Below, piece by piece: positions 53,568-61,645 of a stretch of DNA of 64,000 bases. Location: the NCBI RefSeq assembly GCF_030408835.1, contig NZ_CP047357.1:2604001-2668000 (forward strand), written 5' to 3'. The notes under the pieces were generated by a model, which worked only from the letters and a program-made list of their open reading frames with translations, did not search any database and was not told the origin of the DNA. Every line of letters begins with the position of its first letter. Within the stretch, counting starts at the first letter, position 1. Origin of the DNA: Corynebacterium freneyi (GTDB lineage Bacteria; Actinomycetota; Actinomycetes; Mycobacteriales; Mycobacteriaceae). Made by a program: the position numbers and the translations under genes.

Positions 53568-54932
53568 ATGTCCCGTCCCCTTCGCGTCGCCATCGTCGGT
53601 TCCGGCCCCGCCGGGGTCTACGCCTCGGATGCCCTCATGAAGTCCGGGCGCGAGGTCAGCATCGACCTGTACGAGAAGATGCCCGCGCCGTTCGGCCTGA
53701 TCCGCTATGGCGTGGCGCCGGACCACCCGCGCATCAAGGGCATCATCCGGAGCCTCCACCGCGTCCTGGACAAGCCCGAGGTCCGCCTCATCGCCAACGT
53801 CGAATTCGGCAAGGACATCACCCTCGACGAGATGAAGGAGCTGTACGACGCCGTCGTGTTCGCCACCGGCGCCGTCGGCGACCGCGACCTGGACGTGCCC
53901 GGCGCGGATCTCGAGGGCCACCACGGCGCCGGCGAGTTCGTCGGCTTCTACGACGGCAACCCGCTGTTCAAGCGCGACTGGGACCTGTCGGCCGAGTCCG
54001 TCGCCGTCGTCGGCGTCGGCAACGTGGGCCTGGACGTCGCCCGCATCCTGGCCAAGACCGGTGACGAGCTGCACGTCACCGAGATCCCGGACAACGTGTA
54101 CGAGTCCCTGCGCACCAACAAGGCCCGCGAGGTCCACGTGTTCGGCCGCCGCGGCCCGGCGCAGGCGAAGTTCACCCCGCTGGAGCTCAAGGAGCTGGAC
54201 CAGTCCCCGACCATCGAGGTCGTGGTCAATCCCGAGGACATCGACTACGACGCGGCGTCGGAGTCGAACCGCCGCGAGTCGAAGATCGTCGATCAGGTGT
54301 GCTCGATCATCGAGAACTACGCCATCCGCGAGCCGAAGAACGCCCCGCACAAGCTGTACATCCACTTCTTCGAGTCGCCGGTGGAGATCCTCGGCGAGGA
54401 CGGCAAGGTGTCGGGCATCCGCACCGAGCGCATGGAGCTCGACGGCAGGGGCGGCGTCCGCGGCACGGGCGAGTTCACCGATTGGCCGGTCGGCGCCGTC
54501 TACCGCGCGGTGGGCTACCGCTCGGATGCGCTGCCGGGCATTCCGTTCGACGACCGCAAGGCCGTCATCCCCAACGACGGCGGCCGCGTGCTGGAGGGCA
54601 CCGACGAGGGTGCCGAGCACATCACGGGCCTGTACACGACGGGCTGGATCAAGCGTGGCCCGGTCGGCCTGATCGGCAACACCAAGGGCGACGCCAACGA
54701 GACCGTCGCGAACCTGCTGGAGGACTTCGACGCCGGCAACGTCTTCACCCCGTCGAAGCCGGGCGAGGACGAGGCGCTGGCGTTCCTGGAGTCCAAGGGC
54801 CTGCCGTACGTGACCTGGGACGGCTGGTACTCCCTGGACGCCGCCGAGCGGAAGCTGGGCGAGGCCGAGGGCCGCGAGCGCAAGAAGATCGTCGAGTGGG
54901 ACGACATGGTGGAGGCCTCCCGCGGCGAGTAG
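53568..54932 (+). CDS. Ferredoxin/adrenodoxin-NADP+ reductase FprA-like
   Basis: 454 aa FAD enzyme moving electrons between NADPH and ferredoxin. FAD site VAIVGSGPAGVYASDALMKS, PAPFGLIRYGVAPDHPRIKG, FATGAVGDRDLDVPGADLEG, NADP site VAVVGVGNVGLDVARILAKT and FGRRGPAQAKFTPLELKEL, ending WDGWYSLDAAERKLGEAEGR. It lies beside pta as in C. glutamicum, and has a paralog at 61646 of very similar sequence. A DtxR-like box precedes it, so iron limitation may influence it. Confidence 0.94.
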   Translation: MSRPLRVAIVGSGPAGVYASDALMKSGREVSIDLYEKMPAPFGLIRYGVAPDHPRIKGIIRSLHRVLDKPEVRLIANVEFGKDITLDEMKELYDAVVFATGAVGDRDLDVPGADLEGHHGAGEFVGFYDGNPLFKRDWDLSAESVAVVGVGNVGLDVARILAKTGDELHVTEIPDNVYESLRTNKAREVHVFGRRGPAQAKFTPLELKELDQSPTIEVVVNPEDIDYDAASESNRRESKIVDQVCSIIENYAIREPKNAPHKLYIHFFESPVEILGEDGKVSGIRTERMELDGRGGVRGTGEFTDWPVGAVYRAVGYRSDALPGIPFDDRKAVIPNDGGRVLEGTDEGAEHITGLYTTGWIKRGPVGLIGNTKGDANETVANLLEDFDAGNVFTPSKPGEDEALAFLESKGLPYVTWDGWYSLDAAERKLGEAEGRERKKIVEWDDMVEASRGE

Positions 54933-54960
54933 CCGCCCGGCGTTCCCCGGTCCTCCCCGA

Positions 54961-55005
54961 CCGCCCGCGTCCGCGCTTATGCGTGGGCGCGGGCGGGCGC
55001 CTTTT
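54961..55005 (+). terminator. Terminator of fprA overlapping the cysY end
   Basis: CCGCCCGCGTCCGCGC, loop TTAT, GCGTGGGCGCGGGCGG (two mismatches), then GCGCCTTTT. The loop includes the cysY stop, so the hairpin is shared by convergent genes. Confidence 0.65.
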
Positions 55006-55699
55006 CCAGCCACCGCGCGACCACGACGTCGGCGAGCAGCTCCCCCAACGGTTCGCCGCAGGTGACGCCGGGCAGGCCGGCGGCGCGGTCGACGACCCGG
55101 TCCCACAGCAGCCCGGGGGCGGTGAACAGGGGCAGGATGACGGTGCCCCGGCTTTTGCGCGTGACGACGAGCCCGTCGACCGCCGATGCCGCCGAGGGCT
55201 GCCCGGAGCCGACGGAAAACGCCGCCCGCACGGTGCCGGGGAGCATGCCGTCGAGGTCGGCGGCGACGCGGTGGACGGCGTCGTTGGCGGCCTGATCGCC
55301 GGAACCGACCGCGACGAGGAGCACATCGTCGCGGGGGTCGGCGGCGGTGGCCAGGAACGACCGGACGACCGCCTTCTTCACCCCGGCGCCGAGACCGATG
55401 CCGTCGCGGACGTCGAGGCGCACGCCGCTGGCCTCCTGCGCCGCAGCGGCCTGCGCGGGCAAGTCGACGGTGCGGTGGAACGCCTCGGTGAACAGCAGCG
55501 GCACGATCACGGCGTCGCGGATGCCGCGGGCGGCGAACTCGTCGCACAGCGCACCCAGCGACGGATCGATGAGCTCGAGCCACGCCACCCGCACCTCCTC
55601 GGCGGCCACCCGGCCCCGGATGGCCCCGGCCAACGCGTTCAGGCACGGCTCGGTGCCCGGGTGCCGGGAACCGTGGGCGACGAGAATGAGCGCGGTCAC
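54977..55699 (-). CDS. cysY: Sirohydrochlorin ferrochelatase-type protein (CysY)
   Basis: 240 aa CbiX/SirB-like chelatase with two half-domains: LILVAHGSRHPGTEPCLNAL with the metal histidine, VIVPLLFTEAFHRTVDLPAQ, and a second half ending LFTAPGLLWDRVVDRAAGLP. It inserts iron into sirohydrochlorin to make siroheme for sulfite reductase. The GTG start overlaps the cysN stop (GTGA). Last gene of the operon. Confidence 0.92.
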   Translation of the reverse strand: MTALILVAHGSRHPGTEPCLNALAGAIRGRVAAEEVRVAWLELIDPSLGALCDEFAARGIRDAVIVPLLFTEAFHRTVDLPAQAAAAQEASGVRLDVRDGIGLGAGVKKAVVRSFLATAADPRDDVLLVAVGSGDQAANDAVHRVAADLDGMLPGTVRAAFSVGSGQPSAASAVDGLVVTRKSRGTVILPLFTAPGLLWDRVVDRAAGLPGVTCGEPLGELLADVVVARWLEKAPARAHA

Positions 55700-56922
55700 C
55701 GCACCAGACCCGCCGTGAGAGTGTCGCCGGTGCCCGGCTCGACCAGCAGGAACGCACCCACGCGGCCGCCGACGCGGTAGCGCTCCACCGGCAGGGGCTG
55801 CGCCACCTCGACGGTGACCTCGGCGACGTCGTTGGCCGACAGCGAATCGGCCACGCCCGTCGGCTCACCGGTCTCGATGTCGATGAGCGCATCCACCGAG
55901 GCGATGCGGCCGCGGACCAGCGCCGCACCGTAACGCACCTCGACGACGCGGCCCACGGCCAGCGGGGCGTCGGCCAGCTGCACGGCGACGGCGGGAAACC
56001 GCCGGACGTCCTCCGGGCGCTCGCCCCCGGAGATGAGGTCGCCGCGGGCCAGGTCGAACTCGGCGTCGAGGCTCAGCGCGATGGACTGTCCCTCCGTCGC
56101 CGATTCGACGTCCTCGCCGGCGACGGTCAGGCGGCTGACGCCGGCGGTGCGCCCGCCGGGCAGCCCGACCGTGTCGCCCACGGCCACCGACCCGGCGGCG
56201 ACGCGTCCGGCGTAGCCGCGGTACTCGGTGGCGGCGTCACGGATGACGTAGTCGATGGGCAGGCGGAAATCTCCGGCCTGCCCCTGACCGGTGTCCAGGT
56301 CCTCGAGGATCTCCAGCACGCTCGGCCCGCCGTACCAGGGGGTGTGCTTCGAACGGTCGACGATGTTGTCGCCCACGAGAGCCGACACGGGCACCACGCG
56401 GACGTCGTCAAGCGACAACCGCTCGGCCAGCGCGCGGACGTCGGCCTCGATGGCCCGGAAGGCCTCCTCGGAGTAATCCAACAGGTCGATCTTGTTCACC
56501 GCCACGATGACGTGCCGCACGCCCAGCAGCGACGCGACGGTGGCGTGGCGCTTGGTCTGCTTCACGACGCCGTTGCGGGCGTCGACCAGCACCACGACCG
56601 CATCCGCCGTGGACATGCCGGTCACGGTGTTGCGGGTGTACTGCTCGTGGCCCGGGCAGTCCGCGAGGATGAAGGAGCGTGCGTCGGTGGCGAAGTAGCG
56701 GTACGCCACGTCGATGGTGATGCCCTGCTCGCGCTCGGCGCGCAGACCGTCGACCAGCAGCGACAGGTCCGGGGCGCCCTGGCCGCGGGCGGCGGAGGTG
56801 GCGGCGACGGCCTCGTACTGATCGGCGAGGATGTTCTTCGTGTCGTGCAGCAGCCGGCCGACGAACGTGGACTTTCCGTCGTCGACGGAGCCGGCGGTGC
56901 ACAGGCGCAGTGCGGTGGTCAT
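55696..56922 (-). CDS. cysN: Sulfate adenylyltransferase large subunit (GTPase)
   Basis: 408 aa translational-GTPase fold: P-loop CTAGSVDDGKSTFVGRLLHD, DCPGHEQYTRNTVTGMSTAD, NKID, VPVSALVGDNIVDRS, then beta-barrel domains. Shorter than E. coli CysN but without a fused CysC kinase, matching an APS-reductase pathway. GTP hydrolysis drives APS formation by CysD. TGATG overlap with cysD. Confidence 0.95.
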   Translation of the reverse strand: MTTALRLCTAGSVDDGKSTFVGRLLHDTKNILADQYEAVAATSAARGQGAPDLSLLVDGLRAEREQGITIDVAYRYFATDARSFILADCPGHEQYTRNTVTGMSTADAVVVLVDARNGVVKQTKRHATVASLLGVRHVIVAVNKIDLLDYSEEAFRAIEADVRALAERLSLDDVRVVPVSALVGDNIVDRSKHTPWYGGPSVLEILEDLDTGQGQAGDFRLPIDYVIRDAATEYRGYAGRVAAGSVAVGDTVGLPGGRTAGVSRLTVAGEDVESATEGQSIALSLDAEFDLARGDLISGGERPEDVRRFPAVAVQLADAPLAVGRVVEVRYGAALVRGRIASVDALIDIETGEPTGVADSLSANDVAEVTVEVAQPLPVERYRVGGRVGAFLLVEPGTGDTLTAGLVR

Positions 56923-57845
56923 CAGAAGTAGCCTTCCTTCTTGCGGTCCTCCATCGAGGATTCGGACAGTTTGTCGTCGGCGCGGGTCGCACCGCGCTCG
57001 GTCAGCGTCGACGCGGCGATCTCGGCGCGGATGTCGGACAGCTCCGTCGCCGTCGACTCCACCGCACCGGTGCAGCTCATGTCGCCGACCGTGCGGTAGC
57101 GGACGGTGCGGACCTCGACGGTCTCGCCGTCGCGGGGGCCGCCCCACTCGCCCGGCGCGAGCCACATGCCGCCCCGGTTGAACACCTCGCGCTCGTGGGC
57201 GAAGTAAATCGACGGCAGCTCGATGCCGCGGGCCTCGATGTAGGCCCACACGTCGGCCTCGGTCCAGTTGGAGATGGGGAACACGCGCACGTTCTCGCCC
57301 GCGGCGTGGCGGCCGTTGTACAGGCCCCACAGTTCCGGGCGCTGGCGGCGCGGGTCCCAGCCGCCGAAGGAGTCGCGCACCGAGAAGACGCGCTCCTTCG
57401 CGCGGGCCTTCTCCTCGTCGCGGCGGGCGCCGCCGAGGACGGCGTCGTAACGGCGCTCGGCGATGGTCTCCACCAGCGGCACGGTCTGCAGCGGGTTTCG
57501 GGTGCCGTCGGCGCGTTCGGTGAGCACCCCGGAGTCGATCCAGTCCTGGACCTTCGCCACCCGCAGGGTGATTCCCGGCTGGGCGGCGATCTTGTCGCGG
57601 AAGGCGATGACCTCGGGGAAGTTGTGGCCGGTGTCCACGTGCAGCAGCTCCAGCGGAATGCCCGCCGGCGCGAAGGCCCGCTTGGCCAGCTCGAGGACCA
57701 GAACCGAGTCCTTGCCGCCGGAGAACAGCAGGGCGGGACGGTCGAACTGGCCGGCGGCCTGCCGGATGATGTCGATGGATTCCGCCTCCAGTTCGGCGAG
57801 GCGCGGGTCGAGGGCCGTGGTGGTCGTGGTGGTGGTCGTGGTCAT
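56922..57845 (-). CDS. cysD: Sulfate adenylyltransferase small subunit
   Basis: 307 aa PP-loop ATP pyrophosphatase family enzyme: LFSGGKDSVLVLELA, LLHVDTGHNFPEV, GGARRDEEKARAKERVFSVR, FPISNWTEADVWAYI and the C-terminal RKKEGYF typical of CysD. Makes APS from sulfate and ATP. The start carries nine threonines in a row (MTTTTTTTTTA) from a GGT/CGT-rich repeat, a likely length-variable site. ATG 57845 has AAGGA upstream; an ATG at 57890 is possible. Confidence 0.95.
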   Translation of the reverse strand: MTTTTTTTTTALDPRLAELEAESIDIIRQAAGQFDRPALLFSGGKDSVLVLELAKRAFAPAGIPLELLHVDTGHNFPEVIAFRDKIAAQPGITLRVAKVQDWIDSGVLTERADGTRNPLQTVPLVETIAERRYDAVLGGARRDEEKARAKERVFSVRDSFGGWDPRRQRPELWGLYNGRHAAGENVRVFPISNWTEADVWAYIEARGIELPSIYFAHEREVFNRGGMWLAPGEWGGPRDGETVEVRTVRYRTVGDMSCTGAVESTATELSDIRAEIAASTLTERGATRADDKLSESSMEDRKKEGYF

Positions 57846-57871
57846 GGTGTTGTCCTTCGTCTGGGTCCGGG

Positions 57872-58579
57872 TCACGTGTGCAGTCCGCATTCGGTCTTCT
57901 CCGCCCCGGCCCAGCGGCCCGAGCGGGGGTCGGCGCCGGGGGCGACGCGCCCGGTGCAGGGGGCGCAGCCGATGGATGGGAAACCGGCCTTGGTGAGGGG
58001 ATGGATGATCAGGTCGTTGTCGGCGATGAACCGATCGACGTCCTCGTCGGTCCAGGCGGCCAGCGGGTTGAGCTTGATGCGGCCGGTCTTGTCGATCTCC
58101 AGCACCGGCGTCTTCGCCCGCGTCGGCGCGTCGACTCGCTTGAGGCCGGTGACCCAGCCCTCGTACGGCAGCTTCATGCGGCCGAGCGGTTCGACCTTGC
58201 GCTGCAGGCAGCACGCGGTCACGTCGGTCCGGTACAGCTCCGGCACCGCGTCGTCGGCGGGGGTGACGGTGATCAGGCGGTTGTCGTACCGCTCGTCGAC
58301 GTCCGCCGCCACCCGCAGGGTCTCCGGGAAGTGGTAGCCGGTGTCCAGGAAGATCAGGTCGGCGTCGGGGGCGTGGCGCGATGCCAGTTCCGCCAGCACC
58401 GTGTCCTGCATCGACATGGTCACCGCCAGCGGGGTGCGCAGGTGCTCGGCGCCCCATTCGAGGATTTCGCCGGCGGTGCGGCCCTCCAGCGAGGGTCCGT
58501 GGTCCAACGCCAGTTCCAGCAGGCGGCGGGCGGTGGCCGGGTCGGCGAGGACGTCCGTGTCCGGTGCGGTGGTGGTCAT
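57872..58579 (-). CDS. cysH: Adenylylsulfate (APS) reductase
   Basis: 235 aa PP-loop reductase. The paired cysteines TDVTACCLQRK and SIGCAPCTGR ligate a [4Fe-4S] cluster, marking the APS-reducing type; the C-terminal TECGLHT holds the catalytic cysteine. Reduces APS to sulfite with thioredoxin-type electrons. ATGA overlap with cysX. Confidence 0.95.
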   Translation of the reverse strand: MTTTAPDTDVLADPATARRLLELALDHGPSLEGRTAGEILEWGAEHLRTPLAVTMSMQDTVLAELASRHAPDADLIFLDTGYHFPETLRVAADVDERYDNRLITVTPADDAVPELYRTDVTACCLQRKVEPLGRMKLPYEGWVTGLKRVDAPTRAKTPVLEIDKTGRIKLNPLAAWTDEDVDRFIADNDLIIHPLTKAGFPSIGCAPCTGRVAPGADPRSGRWAGAEKTECGLHT

Positions 58580-58776
58580 GCGACTCCCCTTTCGACGTGT
58601 CCGTGGAGTTTGACGGTGAACACCCGGCAGCATTCGCGGCATTGCCAGGCGTAATCGGTTTCGGCGTCGGGCCAGAGCTCTTCGCCTCCGCAGTACGGAC
58701 AGTGCATCACCGCACCGCGGTTCGGGTTCGGGTGCGCGCTCCGGCCCGAGATGCCCAACTTCGCTTCGCCGCTCAC
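58576..58776 (-). CDS. cysX: CysX small zinc-ribbon protein
   Basis: 66 aa with two CxxC pairs (HCPYCGG and QCRECCR), a likely metal-binding ribbon. It is encoded between cysI and cysH with 4-nt overlaps on both sides (GTGA and ATGA); CysX is proposed to be a ferredoxin-like helper of assimilatory sulfur reduction in corynebacteria. GTG start. Confidence 0.88.
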   Translation of the reverse strand: MSGEAKLGISGRSAHPNPNRGAVMHCPYCGGEELWPDAETDYAWQCRECCRVFTVKLHGHVERGVA

Positions 58777-60449
58777 TTCAGGTCCTCCTCCGCCGCGCGG
58801 GCGACCCAGTGGCGGAACTGCTCGCCTTCGGTGCGCTGCTCCTTGTAATTGACGATGACGCGCTCGATGTAGTCGCCGAGTTCCGCCGACGTGACCTTGT
58901 GGCCGCGCAGCTTGCGGCCGAAGTTCGCGTCGAGGCCCAGCGCACCGCCCAGGTGCACCTGGAACCCCTCGACCCGATTGCCGTCCTCGTCGGTGACGAT
59001 CTGCCCCTTCAGGCCGATGTCCGCGATCTGCGTGCGGGCGCACGCGTTCGGGCAACCGTTGAGGGAGATGCCGATGGGCACGTCCAGATCACCGATGCGC
59101 TCCTCCAGCTCACCGACCAAATCGATCGCCCGAGTGCGGGTGGTCACCAGCGCCAACTTGCAGAACTCCAGGCCGGTGCACGAGATGATGCCCCGTCGGA
59201 AAGCGGACGGATTCGCCGACAACCCCAGCTCATCGAGCTCCGCGACGAAGGCATCCACCTGATCGCGCTCGACGTCGAGGAACACCAGCTCCTTCATCAC
59301 CGTCGTGCGCACCCGGCCCACGCCGTACTTCTCCGCCAGATCCGCCAACTTCACCAGATCCGACCCCGGCACCCGGCCCACCGCCGGCTTGACGCCCACG
59401 TAGAACTTCCCGTCCTTCTGCTCGTGCACGCCGACATGGTCGCGATCACGCTCCCACGGCTCCGGGGCGGGGCCGTCGTCAAGCGAATAACCCAGGTAGT
59501 CGTCCTCCAGCACCTGACGGAACTTCTCGATGCCCCACTCGGCGACCAGGAACTTCAGACGCGCCCGCGTGCGCAGCCGGCGGTAACCGTAATCGCGGAA
59601 AATGCGCGCGACACCCGCCCACACCTCCGGCACCCGCTCCAGCGGCACCCACGCGCCCAAACGCTGACCCAGCATCGGGTTCGTCGACAGGCCGCCGCCG
59701 ACCCACACGTCGAAACCGGGCCCGAGCTCCGGGTGGTTCACGCCGACGAACGCGACGTCCTGCACCTCATGCGTGACGTCCAGGCGCGGGCTGCCCGACA
59801 CCGCCGACTTGAACTTGCGCGGCAGATTGTTGAACTCGTCGGTGGACAGGTACTCGTCCTTGATGCGGCGAATCGCCGGAGTGCCGTCGATGATCTCGTC
59901 GGCCGCCACGCCCGCCACCGGGGAACCCAGGATCACGCGCGGCACGTCGCCGCACCCGAAGTGCGTGTCCAGGCCCACGGCCTCCAGACGATCCCAGATC
60001 TCCGGCATGTCCTCGATGCGGATCCAATGCAACTGCACGTTCTGCCGGTCGGAAAAATCCGCCGTGTCACGCGCGAAATCACGGGAAATCTCGCCGATCG
60101 CCCGCAGACCCGCCGTCGTCGTCTGGCCGCCGTCGAGGCGGATGCGCAGCATGAAGTACTTGTCCTGCAGCTCGGCGTTGGTCTTCACGCCCGTGTGCTC
60201 GCCGCCCAGATCCTGCTTGCGCTGGGTGTACAGGCCGATCCACTTGAAACGCGGAGCCAGGTCCTCCGCCGGGATCGAATCGAAGCCCTCCTTGGCGTAA
60301 ATGTCGCGCACGCGCTGCTGGACCGCCAGGCCGGCGTCCTCCTGCTTGATGCGCTCGTCGTCGTTGAGCGGTTCGCGGCCGTCGATGAGCCACTGGCCCT
60401 GCGGCTTCTTCACCTTCGGGCGGCGGGTGGTTTTCGTTGCGGTGGTCAT
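58773..60449 (-). CDS. cysI: Ferredoxin-dependent sulfite reductase
   Basis: 558 aa siroheme/[4Fe-4S] enzyme reducing sulfite to sulfide. The cluster-siroheme cysteines are in CTGLEFCKLA and NGCPNACARTQ; the substrate arginines lie in FSDRQNVQLHWIR. First gene of cysI-X-H-D-N-Y, all overlapping or closely spaced. A McbR-type box lies about 110 bp upstream; electrons probably come from the FprA-like reductase at 61646. Confidence 0.96.
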   Translation of the reverse strand: MTTATKTTRRPKVKKPQGQWLIDGREPLNDDERIKQEDAGLAVQQRVRDIYAKEGFDSIPAEDLAPRFKWIGLYTQRKQDLGGEHTGVKTNAELQDKYFMLRIRLDGGQTTTAGLRAIGEISRDFARDTADFSDRQNVQLHWIRIEDMPEIWDRLEAVGLDTHFGCGDVPRVILGSPVAGVAADEIIDGTPAIRRIKDEYLSTDEFNNLPRKFKSAVSGSPRLDVTHEVQDVAFVGVNHPELGPGFDVWVGGGLSTNPMLGQRLGAWVPLERVPEVWAGVARIFRDYGYRRLRTRARLKFLVAEWGIEKFRQVLEDDYLGYSLDDGPAPEPWERDRDHVGVHEQKDGKFYVGVKPAVGRVPGSDLVKLADLAEKYGVGRVRTTVMKELVFLDVERDQVDAFVAELDELGLSANPSAFRRGIISCTGLEFCKLALVTTRTRAIDLVGELEERIGDLDVPIGISLNGCPNACARTQIADIGLKGQIVTDEDGNRVEGFQVHLGGALGLDANFGRKLRGHKVTSAELGDYIERVIVNYKEQRTEGEQFRHWVARAAEEDLK

Positions 60450-60555
60450 GGGTGAATTCCTCGTTGCCTAAATGAGTGCGGTGTTTGAGGGATTGCGGTG
60501 TTTTAAATGAGTGCGGCGCCGGAACATGACGCCGTCACATGGGGGCTGGATTTTC

Positions 60556-60571
60556 TAGACTGATCGGTCTT
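60556..60571. promoter_or_regulatory. McbR-type operator before cysI
   Basis: TAGAC-TGATCG-GTCTT, nine of ten matches to the McbR consensus TAGAC-N6-GTCTA, in the cysZ-cysI gap. Confidence 0.75.
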
Positions 60572-60610
60572 TTAGCGCTCGGGCGGTTCAGATTTTCAGG
60601 AGCCGGACAG

Positions 60611-61546
60611 TCACCGCCCGGCCCGTGCCGCACCGGTCTTCGCCGGCTCGCCTTCGCCCGCATCGCCCTTTTCCTCGACCGGATCGAGCGTGACCCGGTG
60701 GCGCAGCCAGGGCAGCGTGTCGTGGCTGCGCGACCAGACGAGGATCACGGCGACGACCGCGACCCACCCGAGCAGCAGCGGCGTGACCGTGCCGAACAGG
60801 GTCCGCAAGTTCAGCAGCACCAGCACGCCGCCGATGACGATGCCCAGCGTCCGCGGATTGATGCGGCCGACGAGGAACGCGGCGATGGGCGCGGCGAGCA
60901 CGCCGCCGACCAGAAGGCCCAGGATGGGCAGGGTGTGCTCGGCGAATTCCTCGCGCAGCAACGGCAGGAAGCCGAGCGTCGCGGCGACGGTGACCAGGAA
61001 CTCCGCGGCGGAGACGGTGCCGATGATCTTGCGCGGCTGGTCCGCCCCGGCGCTGAGCATCGTCGACGTGGTCACCGGCCCCCAGCCACCGCCGCCGGTG
61101 GCGTCGAGCAGGCCGCCGGCCAGGCCCAACGGCCCCAGCTTGGACAGGCCCCACGACGCGGCGGCGGCGTTGCGGCGCGGCGGCAGGAAAGCGAATCGAA
61201 CGAGCACCCACAGACCCAGGGCCAGCAGGATCGTCGAGGTGACGGGCTTGGCGGCGTCTCCGTCGAGGCTGGACAGGAAGGTCGCTCCAAGGAACGCCCC
61301 GATCGCGCCCGGCACGCCGAGCCGCAGTGCGCGGCCCCAGTCGACGTTGCCGAATCGCCAGTGCGACGCACCCGAAGCCAGCGTCGTGCCGACCTCGACC
61401 ACGTGCACGACCGCCGAGGCGGTGGCCGCGCCGGTGCCGGACAGGATGAACAGAGTCGTCGCCGTCACGCCGAAGGCCATGCCCAGCGTGCCGTCGACGA
61501 GCTGGGCCCCGAGGCCGATCAAGACGAACAGAACGATTCTTTCCAT
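60611..61546 (-). CDS. cysZ: TSUP-family sulfate permease (CysZ-like)
   Basis: 311 aa with about eight helices of the TauE/SafE family: VLIGLGAQLVDGTLGMAFGV, VVHVVEVGTTLASGASHW, GGLLDATGGGGWGPVTTSTM and LPILGLLVGGVLAAPIAAFL, then a charged tail. The family moves sulfur compounds across the membrane, and its place in the cys cluster points to sulfate uptake. This is the corynebacterial CysZ, unrelated to E. coli CysZ. Divergent from fpr2 with a shared McbR box. Confidence 0.9.
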   Translation of the reverse strand: MERIVLFVLIGLGAQLVDGTLGMAFGVTATTLFILSGTGAATASAVVHVVEVGTTLASGASHWRFGNVDWGRALRLGVPGAIGAFLGATFLSSLDGDAAKPVTSTILLALGLWVLVRFAFLPPRRNAAAASWGLSKLGPLGLAGGLLDATGGGGWGPVTTSTMLSAGADQPRKIIGTVSAAEFLVTVAATLGFLPLLREEFAEHTLPILGLLVGGVLAAPIAAFLVGRINPRTLGIVIGGVLVLLNLRTLFGTVTPLLLGWVAVVAVILVWSRSHDTLPWLRHRVTLDPVEEKGDAGEGEPAKTGAARAGR

Positions 61547-61557
61547 GGCCCGAACAC

Positions 61558-61573
61558 TAGACAGGCCGGTCTG
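61558..61573. promoter_or_regulatory. McbR-type operator between cysZ and fpr2
   Basis: TAGAC-AGGCCG-GTCTG, nine of ten matches to TAGAC-N6-GTCTA, 12 bp from the cysZ start and in the divergent promoter region. Confidence 0.75.
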
Positions 61574-61645
61574 TTCGATGTCGGGTTCGTGTCACCGTGA
61601 ATCGAACCCCGGGATTTTCCGCCGCAACCCGGATCATCGGGAGCC

